Below, piece by piece: positions 44,759-57,531 of a stretch of DNA of 64,000 bases. Numbering within the stretch: position 1 is the stretch's first letter; each line of letters opens with the position of its first letter. Both the position numbers and the translations under genes were made by a program. Origin of the DNA: Torymus aiolomorphi (Eukaryota; Arthropoda; Insecta; Hymenoptera; Torymidae); contig CM070877.1 of assembly GCA_036365515.1 (NCBI GenBank), forward strand, positions 117,649,321 to 117,713,320, written 5' to 3'. Under the pieces are notes generated by a model. The model was not told where the DNA came from and ran no database searches. It saw nothing but the letters and a program-made list of their open reading frames with translations.

Positions 44759-44878
44759 GCGCAGTACGAAGAAAAGCCAACTTCAAAGTTTCGCACGAAG
44801 AAAAGCCAAAAATGAGCCCATTCTCTGACTTTTCTTCGCGCGAAATTTTGAAGTTGGTTTTTCTTCGTAATACTGCGT
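44759..44878. mobile_element. 120-bp hairpin element
   Basis: Inverted arms of about 55 bases start GCGCAGTACGAAGAAAAGCC and end TTCTTCGTAATACTGCGT. Each arm also contains an internal direct repeat of CGAAGAAAAGCCAA-type sequence. Mismatches show it is not recent. No clear target duplication and no other copy in the window. Confidence 0.6.
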
Positions 44879-47800
44879 GACGGTATCGGAAGACTTAAGG
44901 GCATTTCTCATACTTACTAAAATTTTTATATTTTTGAATATCGGTACTTGTTTTGGTCATCCTTGTGTTCAAACCAGTTATTACAAAGAGAGGACTGTTG
45001 ATGAATAATTCAATGTAATAGAATAAATAGTCAGCCCTGAATATGTATATATCGCATCAATATAATTACTTCGTTTATCCTATAGTCTAGCTATTCCAAC
45101 ATTTTTCATCAGAAAAGTCAAAATATTGTCTTCGGATTCATAATTGATTTGCGATATAAAGAAGGATATGTTGTTTTTATTTTTATTTAAAATTTATTAA
45201 TCATGCTTTTAACTCTATGTATACTTGTGAAATCCTATAATGTGAAAGGTAATTTTAAAAATGTTGGAATTTATCGCGGCGTAAATCAGAGGTTGACTGG
45301 TAATTCACGCCTAAGCGGTTTAAAAAGGACGAATACGGATTTTTCGTAACGCGAGCGGACACACATAAATTTCCACGTCGAATTTCTAGGTTAATCCCTT
45401 GACGGGACTTAGCGGCGCACGAGCGCGCGTGCGCGTGGCTGCCATTCGCCGAGTGCGAATATGCGCGATTCGTGTCCCGTCGATCGCACACCCAGACACA
45501 CACACTCCCACACACACACACTCTCTTATGCACAGCGATTGAGAGAGCGACCCTTCGGGGCTACAGCGCGCTCTACGCCGTGTTTTCTTATCGGGATCCG
45601 GTATCTTTGGCTAGATTCCTCGTTCTCGGGGCACATAAGAGGCAGGTGCCCCTTGCGTCCGCGTCTCCCTGTCTCTTACTATATGTATGAGCTGTAGGTA
45701 TATATATATATATATATGTGCATGCAGGCGGTAGGCGCGCTCGCTTTGCCAGTGATCCATCACTATCCTAGATGATCACGAAGCTATGCGAAGGACGATG
45801 ACTGGAATTGCTTCGAGCTAGCGAGCGAGAGGGAAAGGGAAAGTAATAGTTTGCTGGGGGAGATAAATAGATGGATTGATATACAGATGAGGAGGCGGAT
45901 AACTTCAGGAGTGGCTAAACAAACTCTCTCCCTTCTCTTTACATCGCTTACATTTTTTACCTCAACCCAACGGCCATATTTTAGCCTTTCGTCGAGAAAG
46001 CGAAAAATTCGAACCGAGCGCCGATTTTCGTTCATACCGTTCGTTGGACCAGTGTGTTATTAGTCCCTTTTTATCACTGATTCGCGTCTGCGGAGATGAA
46101 ATATATCTGATGTGTAGACTGAAAAATGGCCTGACAACCTGATGCTGAAATATGAACATGCTGTGATCTTGTAAACAATGATATGATAAAGCGTGCGACA
46201 AACTCTGATAGCTATTTATTAAATATCTTTCATATTTGTACCTTCTATTTAATTGTTCAATATCATGGTATAGTTGTTATTAATTAAAATAATTTATACA
46301 TTTAACAATTATCGGAAATCAGTAATATATTAACTAAACGTACTAAAATAAATTTCAAAATGAACATAAACTAGTAGTTTCTACTGTAAGTTATAAATTT
46401 GTTAGTGAAAACACGAGACAAAGACCTTGAAAATCCTTCAGTGAAGAATACGTTTTACACTTGCCATGCTTGCCACATCTTCAAAAAGTTTAAACATCTT
46501 TACATTAGACAAGAGAGACCATAACACGAGAAATTAAAAGGCGTCGCACAAAGTCAAGTTTAAGCCGTCTGGGTTCAGATGCGAAGCGCTTAACTTAATA
46601 AAAAGAAGAGACGAGCTTCGTTCGTTATGAAAATGTAAGTGCGAAAAGCGTATTATCCCAGTTGCGAGGCGGCGAGCTCCCTCGCACGCATACGGCTGAC
46701 TTCATCGAGCGTCACCACTAATTGGAGATACTAATTAACGCGCGCGCTGCTCTCGTTTCTTACAGCTCGCGAGGCCGCTCCACTTCCTCCCTCTCTCCCT
46801 TTCTCTCGCGATAGTGCGCGCTGAATTTCGCACGATTGAGCTTGGCGCCCTCCTCGACACCTGCTCTCGAAGTTGCCGCACCGCGCCGGTGGCACACGCA
46901 GACACTCGCGTATTAACACGTCAGGCCTCATTAAGTCAGCCGCGGGGGGACGAGACCTTTAGATCGAGCCCGAGTAATTAGTTCGCGTGCTTCTCCGTTT
47001 TCTCGCACTTTATTATCTTGCGAGGAAGGCGAAAACGAATGCATCACAAGTGCGTGCGCTCGCGGGAAAAAATCAGCCACAGAGACTTTCCGCTACTCCT
47101 GCGGCTATTCGCGTAATTAATATTAATTAATGCCGCAGTCGTCGAGATGAAAATCATTCAGTCGATGGAGAATCGCCTACCTAGGACGCCTGATGCGACG
47201 GAGGCGAGAAGGAGAAAGAAAAGGGAAAAGAGAGGCGGGAGGGGGTGGCGACACGGCGAGTATATTCAGAGGGACAATGGACGACGTCTCTCTTTGGTCT
47301 TGCAATTACGAACGGGTGACGACACGCGCTCGTATATCGATCAGGCTCCGGTCCGTGCTTATATACCGCTCGCTCCCTGCATTGTTTCGTGCGCGCGTGC
47401 GGATTGTTATTATGCAGAGGAGGAGCCGGGAGGAAGAGGAGAAGGACGTGGAGAAGAAAAGTCAGGAGTCGCGTGTCTGTCTGTGTGCGTGTGACGTCAA
47501 TGTGCATTGATTACGATCCTTTTGTAAAGGAGCGCGAGCGCACCTTATAGGTCGCTTCCAGCGGTCGCTTGATAGTCGCCTTTCAGCTTGCGCAGAACCT
47601 TTGCAGAGCGGGGATATCATTCATTTCGAGCGCGTGTCTCCACGAAAAGAGACCAGATAAGAATTAACATTAAATTATGCTCACGCGCGCGTCGAGTCTG
47701 AAAAATCAGCGATGCTTTGTCCTCCTATTGGAAAACTTTTCAATGCATTCTGCTTTACCGAAGATACTCGAGATGCTACTCCCTTTTTTCATTTTAACTT

Positions 47801-48177
47801 TTTCTCCTTTTTCTACAGTTTTTGCTGATTTTTTTTTTTTTTTTAATAGAACAGCCTTCCATTGTACCGTAAATAACGACATTTCTGATCACAAGTTTTA
47901 CGTAGGATTGTATAAATGTTAATACCTATAACTTTTAAAAACATGGAAGTCATATATTGTTCATCTGTAGAATTTTACTTCGGGTACAACATGTTATAAA
48001 AAAAGAATTAAATCAATAACAAATTATATTGAGGAAAGGAAAATGAATTTTGTAAGTAATCAAGGAATTTATTTGAAACTAGTTACTACATTTGTTCAGA
48101 AGGGTTTACATAAACTTTAAACCCTCCTAACTTTTTCTACTTGGCAGGGAAGTTCGAGGCGAAATGAGTAGATAATA
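44879..48177. other. Gene-free DNA
   Basis: AT-rich at about 44900-45250, CpG-rich at about 45280-46080 with a short (TA)n near 45700, AT-rich to 46550, CpG-rich at about 46560-47690, then AT-rich. No supported gene. Confidence 0.5.
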
Positions 48178-48663
48178 GGGTGACTTCACCAGTGAATGAA
48201 CGAATAAGGAAATTGTAACTTTTGTTATTTAATTAAGTGGTTTAAAAATGGATTAAAAGTAAAACCCTTTTGAAATTTATATTCTAAAATGTTCAAACTT
48301 TACGTCGATGAGCAAATTTTGAATAAAGAATCAAAGTAAAAATTTTATTTAATGAAAATCTGTAAATATCTCCTAAAAACCAGTAAAGGATCACGCAATC
48401 TTAGTATCTAAATACGTTTCACCAGTGAATGAATACATCGCCAGTGAATAAACACTTAATAGCGGCGATTTTATGATTTTATTCTTAACAAGATAATTTC
48501 TTTTATACAGAATCTTTATATAAAAGGAAATAAAAATTTTCAAGGATTTGAAAATTATCGTCATGTTAGATAAAAAATACATAGAAAGCTTGATATTTTC
48601 ATATATATATATAAAGAAAATGTTCATTAACTGGTGACTGTTTCAATACTGGTCTAGCCACCC
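48178..48663. mobile_element. TA-flanked MITE with GGGTGACTTCACCAGTG ends (486 bp)
   Basis: The left end GGGTGACTTCACCAGTG pairs with the right end CACTGGT-like ACTGGTCTAGCCACCC, with TA on both sides (48176-48177 and 48664-48665). The subterminal motif CACCAGTGAATGA recurs inside at about 48420 and, as GCCAGTGAATAA, at about 48440. The TA duplication suggests a Tc1/mariner-type MITE. No coding capacity. Confidence 0.65.
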
Positions 48664-51046
48664 TATCTAAATTATTTTTTCTACCTTCTTTCTTTAATTT
48701 CCAAGATTGTCTTACAACAATTCTTCTTCATGGATACAATAGACGATATTCCTTATGATCGACTTCTAGTCTTGAAACATTGCTTAAAACGCGCATTTCC
48801 TACTAAAGTCTTGTCATTGATAAAGTAAAATCAGAGCAGAAATGATAAATCATCATCAACACAGCAATTGAAGATTTGCTCTGATCCTTCGCTCACAGGA
48901 GGCAACCCTGGGCTAGTTTACGAGCGCGAGGAACAAGGATCACTCGTTGGACAGAACAAGGACGCGGAGGATTAGTGTGGCATCTGCCACTGGCACGCGA
49001 GCTGCCACAGCAACGCCGGCGTACAACGGCCGTACCTGGCATGCGTATAGTGCGCGCATTTGCATATTATAACGATATGGAGATACGTGTTCACGCGTGC
49101 GTTAACGTCGATGTCGCGCGCTCGGCCGTATATGGACGCCACTGCCGCCGCTGCTGTTGTAGAAGTGTCCTGACACTGGACGCACCTGTACTACTGCTCT
49201 CCCTCCCTTTCCCGCTCGAACACATAGCGTGCATTATGGAAGGCGGCCGATGTGCTGCACGCGTTTGTATGCATGCTGAGCATGCTTCCTGATGATTGGG
49301 CGTTATTGCCCGGCTGCTGGATATAATATATCACCTGACAGATGATCGCGAGAGAGGGAGAGAGAAAGCCGTCAAGGAAAACGAGAAAGATACGATTGAA
49401 GCGAATATACTGCGTGATGAACTTCGGCCATTGTCTACAGTACCAGAGTATATTATGTATATGCATCTTATTAGTTTTATTGACGATGCAAATAAGAAAG
49501 CAGGCGCGTGAGCAAAAGATATGATACGCTGAGGAAACCAGTCTGGACAAATAATACACACATTTTTTCATAATAAGTGACGAGCTTCGTACTAATAAAC
49601 TGTATTATCTACTATGATTCATATTCTTAAAAATTCATATTATTAAAATTCTAAATACTTACAACGTTATTTCTTCAGAAGAAAGTCGTGAGCTACATAT
49701 ATATCAAAGTACACTTGCAATCTACAGATGATTCTAATATATTTCTCAATCTCCTTGCTTTCATTTCCAAGTTTTTTAAGTGTATGCCAGCATATTTTAT
49801 TAGCATTTGACAAAGGCAACTGCATCAGTGTATTATGTGAATCCACAAAATTAAAAAGTTACGACATTGATAAATTTACTATACCCTTTTGTGAATACAA
49901 TAAAAATACACATTGCAGTATCATATAGTTTGAATTAAAATGTAATCACATAGATACGTAGTAAGAGGATTAAATTCAAATTCGTAGACATTTTTATTGC
50001 TTGTGAACGTGACTTTTACATTTTACGCTCTAATGCATTGAATAATAAGTATATATTACAAGCTTCTAGTCAAACAATTATCATATGCCAACGAGGGAAG
50101 AAAGGAATAAAAAGCTATTTATGTATCATACGGACAGGTGGGATTCTGTTTATAACTACACTCACCTTCGATAAATGTTCCACAAACATACATTGAATAT
50201 CCAAATCAAGACAATCTAAAAATTATACGGCATTAAAAAAAGCTTAGCAGCGCCATAATCGTATCCCCGTCTTAATGTATTGAAATGCAAGTCATCGAAC
50301 ACGGTAAGCTATTGATACATCGTATACCCTTTGTTTGCTCTCCAACCCCCCGCTACAAAAGAATCCGTTAATTTGCAAGGTATACGTGGGCTACCCGCTG
50401 CGTCCACGAATGCAGCCCTTTCTCCTTCTATGTTTGCAGAGCAACTTTCAGGAGTGTAGTTTATCCAGCGACGTAATCACCAAGCAGCGGAGCAATCTTA
50501 ATTCCCGCAGCGAAAGATTCAGGTTCGAAGCTAGAAAATATGTTAATAAAGGCGCTCGGCAGACACGGGACGGCACGGAAGGGAAGACTGGCTATTTGTC
50601 AATCAGAAAATTATTGATGATATGCGAGCTAGGATGCACGAATTCGCGGCCATGCATGCATAACGTTTCCAGCGCGCGCCAGGTGGTCGCGCGCGCAACG
50701 CTCGCACAGAGGCAGCAGCCTCCGGTGCGTTTTCCGCTTCGCGCACTTTCTCGTCCGTCCCTATACGAGCAGGCTGACTTCGTCGATTCACCTCGTGGCC
50801 GCGCGCCGCTACGTTTGACTAATGCCCCGCGATCCTAGGGCATTGTTATTTGCGTTCGATTATGCCTGGCGAGGAAAGCGAGGGAGCGAGCACTCTCCGC
50901 TCATTCATCCCTTGCGCTTGCTTCCAACCCTTGATCAGCGACCCGCTGCGAGAGATATTGATTCGAGGGCACGGCCGAGAGTAGCGGCTGCACTGCGTTC
51001 AGCGCAAGCGAGAAGTCAAATGTCAATGGGTTTGCGTGCTGCATTG

Positions 51047-51078
51047 CACACACATACACACACACACACGTACACACA
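51047..51078. repeat. (CA)n microsatellite
   Basis: Imperfect CA array with TA/GTA interruptions, followed by short TATA-rich sequence. Confidence 0.85.
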
Positions 51079-52031
51079 TATTATATATACCTATATACAT
51101 ATATATGCGCGCGCTGAGACAGAGTTCCAACTGGTTTAAAATTTCTCGCGCTTACTCACCTGCTGATGGGGGCTTTGACGACTTATCACTTATCATAGAG
51201 CACGAGGTGTTTTTAAAAATTGAATCTTCTCAAAGTATTATCTATATATTGGTGCTTTGCATTGACATAAAGTATTTCAACTTTCCTTTGCAAATATTAT
51301 TAAGGAAACTAATATATTAATGTGTTTATAAAATATATGTAAATGGTTAAAAATATTATTACTTATGTCGACTGCAACTTACTATCAACTGATGAGAATT
51401 TTTCCATCGTAAATAAAATAAATTAAGATAATTAATATTTATTGATAAGACTGTAAGACTGCTACACGCGCGTGCCGTACATCATTCTAACTGGTTCAAG
51501 CTTCGAATAAAGATTTTCTTACTACTAAAGATTAATAATTTATTTTACTATTTGTAGACGAAGAACTCAGTATGGATAGGTATTTTGGATTAATGCTGAC
51601 TAGACCTAGTGAAAAAATAATATTATCTTACGTTACGGAATAGCATATTAATATCTCAATACAAAATATTTAACCTCTTTTCACTTGAATTAAAATGACG
51701 TATAAATATATCAAACTTAAAATACCTAGTAGCCTTAATATACAATTTTTTATCTGATACCAGTAATTAAGGTTTGCTCTTTCACATAAAAAGAATGTCC
51801 CAGTAAAATGCTGATTTATGCGTGGCAGAACAACTAAGATTATTTTTTGAAATTTCCAATAAAATTTCCGTTTATGAATTCTGAATAGGTAGCTATAGAT
51901 ATTATTAATTATTATCAAAAAGTAGAAGTTCGAAAACCGTTACTCGGAGACAAAAGAAGCCGATCCATGTCTTTACTAGTCGTTCCCCTCCCCCGCACTT
52001 GCGAGAGCTGCTCTCATGCAGATGCGAGAGG

Positions 52032-52040
52032 TATAAAAGG
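52032..52040 (+). promoter_or_regulatory. Possible TATA box
   Basis: TATAAAAGG matches the TATA consensus well and lies in a GC-richer block, but no clear initiator or downstream reading frame supports a promoter here. Confidence 0.2.
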
Positions 52041-53329
52041 CACTTCTGGTGGCGCCGCGGTCTTTCGAGCGTAAAAACCATTCTTCTTTCTCTCCTCCCG
52101 AGCAAAGGAACTAGCGTCCTTTGCTCGCAGATTCTCCCGTGAAACGATTCGTGGAGAGGAAGAATAAAGAGCCAACGATACGTATTCCTCGAGGAGGAAG
52201 TACGGCGGAACGCACGCCTCTCTCTCCGTCTCTCTCTTTCTCTCTCTGTCCCGGCGAGCTTGCTTTTTTGAGAAGCTAGGCACGTATTCGCTAAGGCGTT
52301 TACTTAATATGGTCCTGCAGCGACATTATATTCGGATCGGTGCGCGCTCAGAGTTTTCCGTACATGGCTACTTCCGGCTTGCCAGCAAGCCGCGGCAACA
52401 TCGTTCCTGCTGCAAATTTAATTCTTACAAGACGTGATTCGCGACCGAAAGGCTACTAAAATGCCTCTTATCTTTCTTTCTTCTTCTTTCTGTCCTTCTT
52501 TCTTCATTGTAACATTTCCAAATGATTCTGAACAGGTAATATCAATTGCAGAGATGATTTTGTCGTATGTACACTCGTAATTTAATTACTGATGTCTCTT
52601 TTATCTCTCCAATGACACACGATTTTGTATTATCTGCTTGCAGTAGTTTACAATTTTTAGACCTTTTACTCTAGCGCTCTTTTAGTTAAATATGAACACC
52701 AATTTTTAAACAATTTATTGAATTAGAACTTCATTTACATGAAACTTCGGTAAATGTTTGTATTTATAAAATAAATGGATACGTGTCTCGACAATTTTCT
52801 GAATGGGCCTTAGTAATAGAAATATGGAAATTTTTCGAATAATCTAGGGAAAATGGGTGTTTACGAAAACTTTAATGGTTTTATACCTAAAAGTCCTAAA
52901 AATATCTAATATAGACGAGGTGACAGAGGAAAGTAACATCAGCTCCAGCTTATCGGTAAGGAGCCAGACTCTTGACCCCGTGACCGGAGTTTTTTTCCTG
53001 AATTTTCTTTGACGTGGAAGGCTTCTGGAAACTCGAATTTTCAATCCCCCAATTATCCGATGTCGATTCGAATTTTTCAGAGACTTTCAGCTTTGAGTTC
53101 ATAGGACGAAAAAGGCGAGCGAGCTCTGTGGTGCCCTTACCCGGGGTAGACGGAGCTCTTCCTCTTCGGAGGCTCTCGCCAAGTGCCTACATCTACTAAT
53201 AGTCTCGGTGAACCGTTCTTAGAGGTCACCAACCTCTCTGACTGTCACAACAACTCTACAACAAGCCTCGGATAACTTTAGCCGATCTACCGATGCAGCC
53301 GCCTCAGTAATCAACCCCACTGAAGAAGT

Positions 53330-53949
53330 CCCCGGGTTTCACTCCGGATTTTCCGGCTGTGAAAGGATCTTTAGCACCGCCATCGGCAGGAGGCTCCACC
53401 ATTGGAAGACACACAAGGTCTGGTATGATAAGTAAGTCGTGTAGCAGGCCTCCTATCAAGCTCCACGCAGGTGAAGACGAGAGGAAGCCGCACTCCACGA
53501 CAGGCGGGAAGCCTAACTAACGCTCCAGATAGTGCGGTCCATCAACCAGGTCCTGAAGGAGTCCTTCTCTCACCGGACTAACAACGGGATCAAAGGCTAC
53601 CGTCGTCCCCAGGAGTAGCACGACAAGTTGCAGTGGGCCATCCACCAGCAGAGGGTTTCCGTCGAGATCGCCCCACCAACAGCTCTAAATCCGCCGACGA
53701 CCAGAGGGCCTTCTTGATTACTTAAGGAACCTTAGAGCCCTAAACTCGGACAGCTACCAGAGAGCGCAACTAGAGGCCATCGTGAACAGGGATCTAAATA
53801 CCAAAGACCAAAAAGCCACCTTTCAAAGCCTCTCCCTCTAAATCCGTGACGTTCTCTCCACCACATCATCTAGCTCCAAGGCGCAACAACGCTTCAAGGC
53901 GCCAGTCACCAGCACCACTTACGTCCGGAGGGAAAGCCAGGAGACGAGA
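53330..53949 (+). pseudogene. R2-clade retrotransposon relic, N-terminal part
   Basis: R2-type non-LTR retrotransposons encode one protein with N-terminal zinc finger and Myb DNA-binding motifs, a central reverse transcriptase and a C-terminal restriction-like endonuclease. Here about 53341-53425 reads as a CCHH finger of the R2 type (..GCERIFSTAIGRRLHHWKTH..); its first Cys position is Phe. A Myb-like segment follows at about 53465-53515 (REEAALHDRREA, with TGA where the Trp is expected). Next comes the INQVLKE...NNGIKGYRR linker at about 53540-53610. The last segment before the break is basic (GKARRRE). Stops and frameshifts throughout show it is dead. The reading resumes at 62031 after an 8-kb insertion. 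Confidence 0.75.
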
Positions 53950-53959
53950 ATCCCTTACG

Positions 53960-54490
53960 AAAATATCCTGCAGAATTACTGCAGAATTTATGCAGAATTT
54001 TCTGCATAGCTTCTGCATAACTTCTGCAAAAGCTTTGCAGAAACTCTGGAGAATTTTGTGTTGGCACTTTGCAAAAACTCTGCATCAACTATGCAGAATT
54101 TCTGCAGAAATTTGTGCTAATACACTGCATATTTTCTGCAGACATTATGTCGAATTTCTGCATGAATTTCCTCGCCTGCTGCAGTAGATCTATGTAGAAT
54201 TTCTGCAGAATATTTATATGAATTCTACAGAAAATTTTTCGATAAAATTTGTATTGGCTCTGCAGAATTTGAGAAGCCATTTTCTGCAGAACTTCTACAC
54301 AAGTTCTGTTCAATTTATCCAGAAAATCTATATACATTTTGCAGAAAAGTTATTATCAACCATTGGATCTCTGCAGAATTTCAGAAGCAAATTTCTGCAT
54401 AATTCTGCAGAAGTTATGTAGGATTTCTCCAGAAAATGTACATTAATTTTCTAGGCAAATTTAAACTTTAATTTTTGTAATTTTCTGCAG
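53960..54490. repeat. Left terminal CTGCAGAA repeat block
   Basis: Degenerate array of CTGCAGAA / TTCTGCAG motifs spaced about 10-40 bases apart, AT-rich between. It mirrors the block at the other end of the fold-back element. An 82-codon frame (54089-54337, -) is a by-product of the repeats and recurs identically in the right block. Confidence 0.85.
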
Positions 54491-54738
54491 AATTATTGAT
54501 CAGAGAATCAGAGAAATATGAGTCGATGAACTATTAATAGTTGAACTTACGTGAGAACTCTCACCTCAAAATCTCACCTGACCCAAATCTTCAAAGTTTT
54601 TACGACCCCTCAGAAAAAACTATTATAAATAATTCCTTGAAATAAGTTTTTTAAAAATTATTTATAAAATTCTTTGCTAAAAATATATTATTATTATTAT
54701 TATAAATTAAGGCCATAACTGTAAGTAAATAATAAAGA

Positions 54739-55158
54739 CTCATATGAGTGTAGGGATTTAGGATTAAATGTCAGAAAAAATTTTTACATCAGAAAAATTA
54801 TGAAAAAATATAAAAAATTTAAAAAAATTAAAAAAAAAACTCTTCAAAAACAGCACAATTTTTTTTTCTCATTAGATCAAAAATCCCTACACTCATATGA
54901 GAATTATACTATTCAGGAGTAATTTAGTTCAAATCTGAAGTCAATCCATCCACAGAAAAATTTCAAAGCTTACGGTTAGTGAAAAAACTTGTTTCGTCGA
55001 TGACTATGGTTCTGGACCATATAAAAGGCCCATCGTTGAAAGTTTTAAGGTAAGGTAAATATACCCACTTTTATATGTAAAAAGTATGAAATAATTAGTT
55101 TACATTTATGTATTAAAATGTGACTTCTTATTTCAGAGAAAAAAGGTGTCTAGCCCCC
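54739..55158. mobile_element. Half copy of the TTAA element inside the left arm
   Basis: Matches the loop and right arm of the element at 20152-20997, from CTCATATGAGTGTAGGG to GTCTAGCCCCC followed by TTAA (55159-55162). The left arm of the element is missing and it lacks the nested insert. Compared with the right arm of the big palindrome, about 150 bases of host (right-arm equivalent about 61092-61242, including an ATG exon start) are absent at this point. The insertion was therefore accompanied or followed by a deletion. Confidence 0.8.
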
Positions 55159-56170
55159 TTAATGTGCGCGCCGAGCGCGCCCACGTGTACTCGATAATAG
55201 CAGGTAAACGCCGGTGTCCATGTGGCATTGTATGTAAGTATACATGCGCGCGGCGTCGACGCTCGCAACGGCTTTAGATCATCCCGCTGTTATACGCATA
55301 GATGCAGGACCTTCTTTATTAAAGGAAAAAAGGAAAATAAATATCTGTGCGCGTTCGAGTAAGTCTGCTCTACACGCGCGCGTGGGGACGGTACAGGCAG
55401 CTGTACGAACGAAGCAGAACTCGAGCGCGCACAGCTCTTATATCAGTATCTTTGGTATAGACACGTTGGTAGGCATGCTTCCTTGAGTCTTTAGCTTGAG
55501 GCTCTTCTGTCCCCCATATGTATCCATTTCTTATGAAACAAGTGTAAGTAACCAGTCACATATTTTTCAAATAAGTATGGAATCATTACATTTTTTCAAT
55601 GTCTATATCTGTTACTTTTTTTTTTTTATAAATGATAGAATTGCTATTTAAATCTTTCAGGGTAGTACATCTAAGGGTAAGAAGTAGCTCCTTTCACATC
55701 CTTTCAAAAATCTTGCAGCTCGGTCCTCACACTAATTTCACAAGAATGTTGCTGAAGACAGCAATCTTGGACTGAAAACTATTCCATACTTGTGTTAAAT
55801 CGTACGATCAATGTATTGTAATCTATAGCAACTATTAGTGTCATGTAAAAGTAATTTTTATAGAGAAACAAATTTCTCCATGGACAGATTACAATATATA
55901 TTGATGGTCACATTTAACACAACAAAAATACATAGAAACTCAAGTACAATGTATTTCTTATGAAATGAGTACAAGAACAGCTCTACAAGATTTTTGAAAG
56001 GATGGGAGAGCAACTACTTCTTAACCTTAGGTGAACTCCCGTAAGTGTCTTAAATAGCGATTCCATCATTTATAAAAAGAAAGGTTAATCTGAATATATG
56101 AATATTTATCGTTCAAAAAATGTTCTAAAACCATGGAACTGGAGACTTGGACCTCTTTGATTAGAATCAT

Positions 56171-56171
<1 letters not shown>

Positions 56172-56236
<65 letters not shown>
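56172..56236. repeat. (GA)n in left arm
   Basis: GA array of about 64 bases. The matching site in the right arm (60049-60080) has (CT) of only about 32 bases, so the two arms have evolved separately at this microsatellite. Confidence 0.95.
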
Positions 56237-56238
<2 letters not shown>

Positions 56239-56639
56239 CCAATATTTATAATTGGTTTTCAGTTGAACTGTGATTGTTAGAGCTTCCATATTTGGTACGG
56301 TAGTATAAAATAACCTACTATTGCATAATATATGTACAAAAAAATTACAAAAATTTATTTTGTATTTTGACTTTGAAACCCATTGATGAATTTTAAATAT
56401 TATACCATGTGTCCTACTATAACAATCATCCTCCGATGGATGATTTCTTCGATTAGCTTATGTCGACTTAAAGTTAAATCAGTCTTTCTAAAATCCAACT
56501 TAATAACTTATTCCAACATAAGAAGTAAAATTTAGATGACTGTTAACAATTAAGTCACCATTTTCATAGAAAACCCTTTTTCAAATATCTATCAATAATT
56601 AAATTTTTATCAAGACACTGTCATTATTTTTAAAAAAAG

Positions 56640-57300
56640 TTTTCATATTAAAATATCAGTTTGAATGTTTCTTCATTTTTATCTGTTATTCGAAGAAATT
56701 ATCCCTCGGAAGGTGATTTTGACTTTTGTAGCACAAGGCTTATATCTTATATCTTAAGAATAATATAAATCTGAAAGATATATAGATGTTTAAGGAATTT
56801 ATAATAACTTTGAAGAATTATTACAAATTCCTTAAACATCTATATATCTTTCATACTTATATTATTCCTAGGATATATATAAGATTTGAGCCATGTGGTA
56901 CAAATGTCAAAAGCACCTTGCGAGGGGTAATTTCTTCGAATAACAGATAAAAATGAACAAACATTCAAACTGATATTTTATTATAACTTTTTTTTAAAGT
57001 AATGTCAGTGTCCTGATAAAAATCTAATTATTAACTGATCCTTGAATAAGGATTTTCTATGAAAATTGTGACTCAATTTTCAACATTCATCTAAATTTTT
57101 AAAATATCAGTTTGAATGTTTCTTCATTTTTATCTGTTATTCACAGAAATTATCCCTTGGAAGGTCATTTTGACATTTACAACACATGGCTTATATCTTA
57201 TATCCTAGAAATAATATTAACCTGAAAGATATATAGATGTTTAAGGAAATAATGTCATATTATTTCATAGACTAATATTTTACTCTAAAATCTTTTTTTT
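56640..57300. repeat. Nested inverted modules, left arm
   Basis: A module of about 200 bases (ATATCAGTTTGAATG..., TTATCCCTYGSAAGGT..., GGCTTATATCTTATA..., GATATATAGATGTTTAAGG) occurs three times here in alternating orientation, forming smaller hairpins such as 56770-56870. It is AT-rich and non-coding. Confidence 0.8.
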
Positions 57301-57354
57301 AAATAATGTCAGAATAATTATTCTCAATAACTTTGAACATTACTATACGTTTAC

Positions 57355-57461
57355 CTTTTGCAAGAAGAATATAAATTTGCTTTTCTCCTCGGCCGCAATT
57401 CCACCATCTCTCAAGATGACGCCGTGGTCGTCATCGAACAAATAGTTTCTCTCATTGAGCC
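57355..57461 (-). CDS. Left-arm exon 3 of unrecognised spliced gene
   Basis: On the minus strand GGTGGCAG precedes the exon and GTAAAC follows it. The 107 nt complete the codon split at the previous exon and then read 35 codons without a stop, in an acidic/aromatic sequence including NYLFDDDHGVILRDGG and EEKSKFIFFLQK. It ends in phase 0. The matching exon in the right arm (58193-58299, +) is the same length with 4-5 amino-acid differences. I do not recognise the family. It could be a captured host gene fragment or the element's own protein. No later exon was identified in the AT-rich modules that follow. Confidence 0.5.
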
Positions 57462-57531
57462 CTGCCACCAAATAATATAATATAATAACTTTAGATCGAA
57501 AAGCAAGTATCTGGAAGTCTTAATATCTCAC

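Larger units (their letters stand above)
48666..53320. other. Gene-free DNA
   Basis: CpG-rich at about 48890-49300, 50340-51110 and 51960-52440, AT-rich otherwise. It holds a 167-codon frame (50335-50838, +) of mixed composition without any domain I recognise, and several shorter overlapping frames. From about 53040 the base composition changes to that of the R2 relic and may be its upstream part, but I cannot place domains before 53330. Confidence 0.45.

Noticed and set aside
50335..50838. 167-codon frame on the + strand
   Set aside because: Mixed composition but no recognisable family, no conserved motif, and it spans a composition change. Chance is likelier; a protein search would decide.
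54089..54337. 82-codon frame, identical to 61643-61891
   Set aside because: Its conservation comes from the near-identical outer arms of the fold-back. The sequence is a reading of CTGCAGAA repeats, not evidence of a gene.
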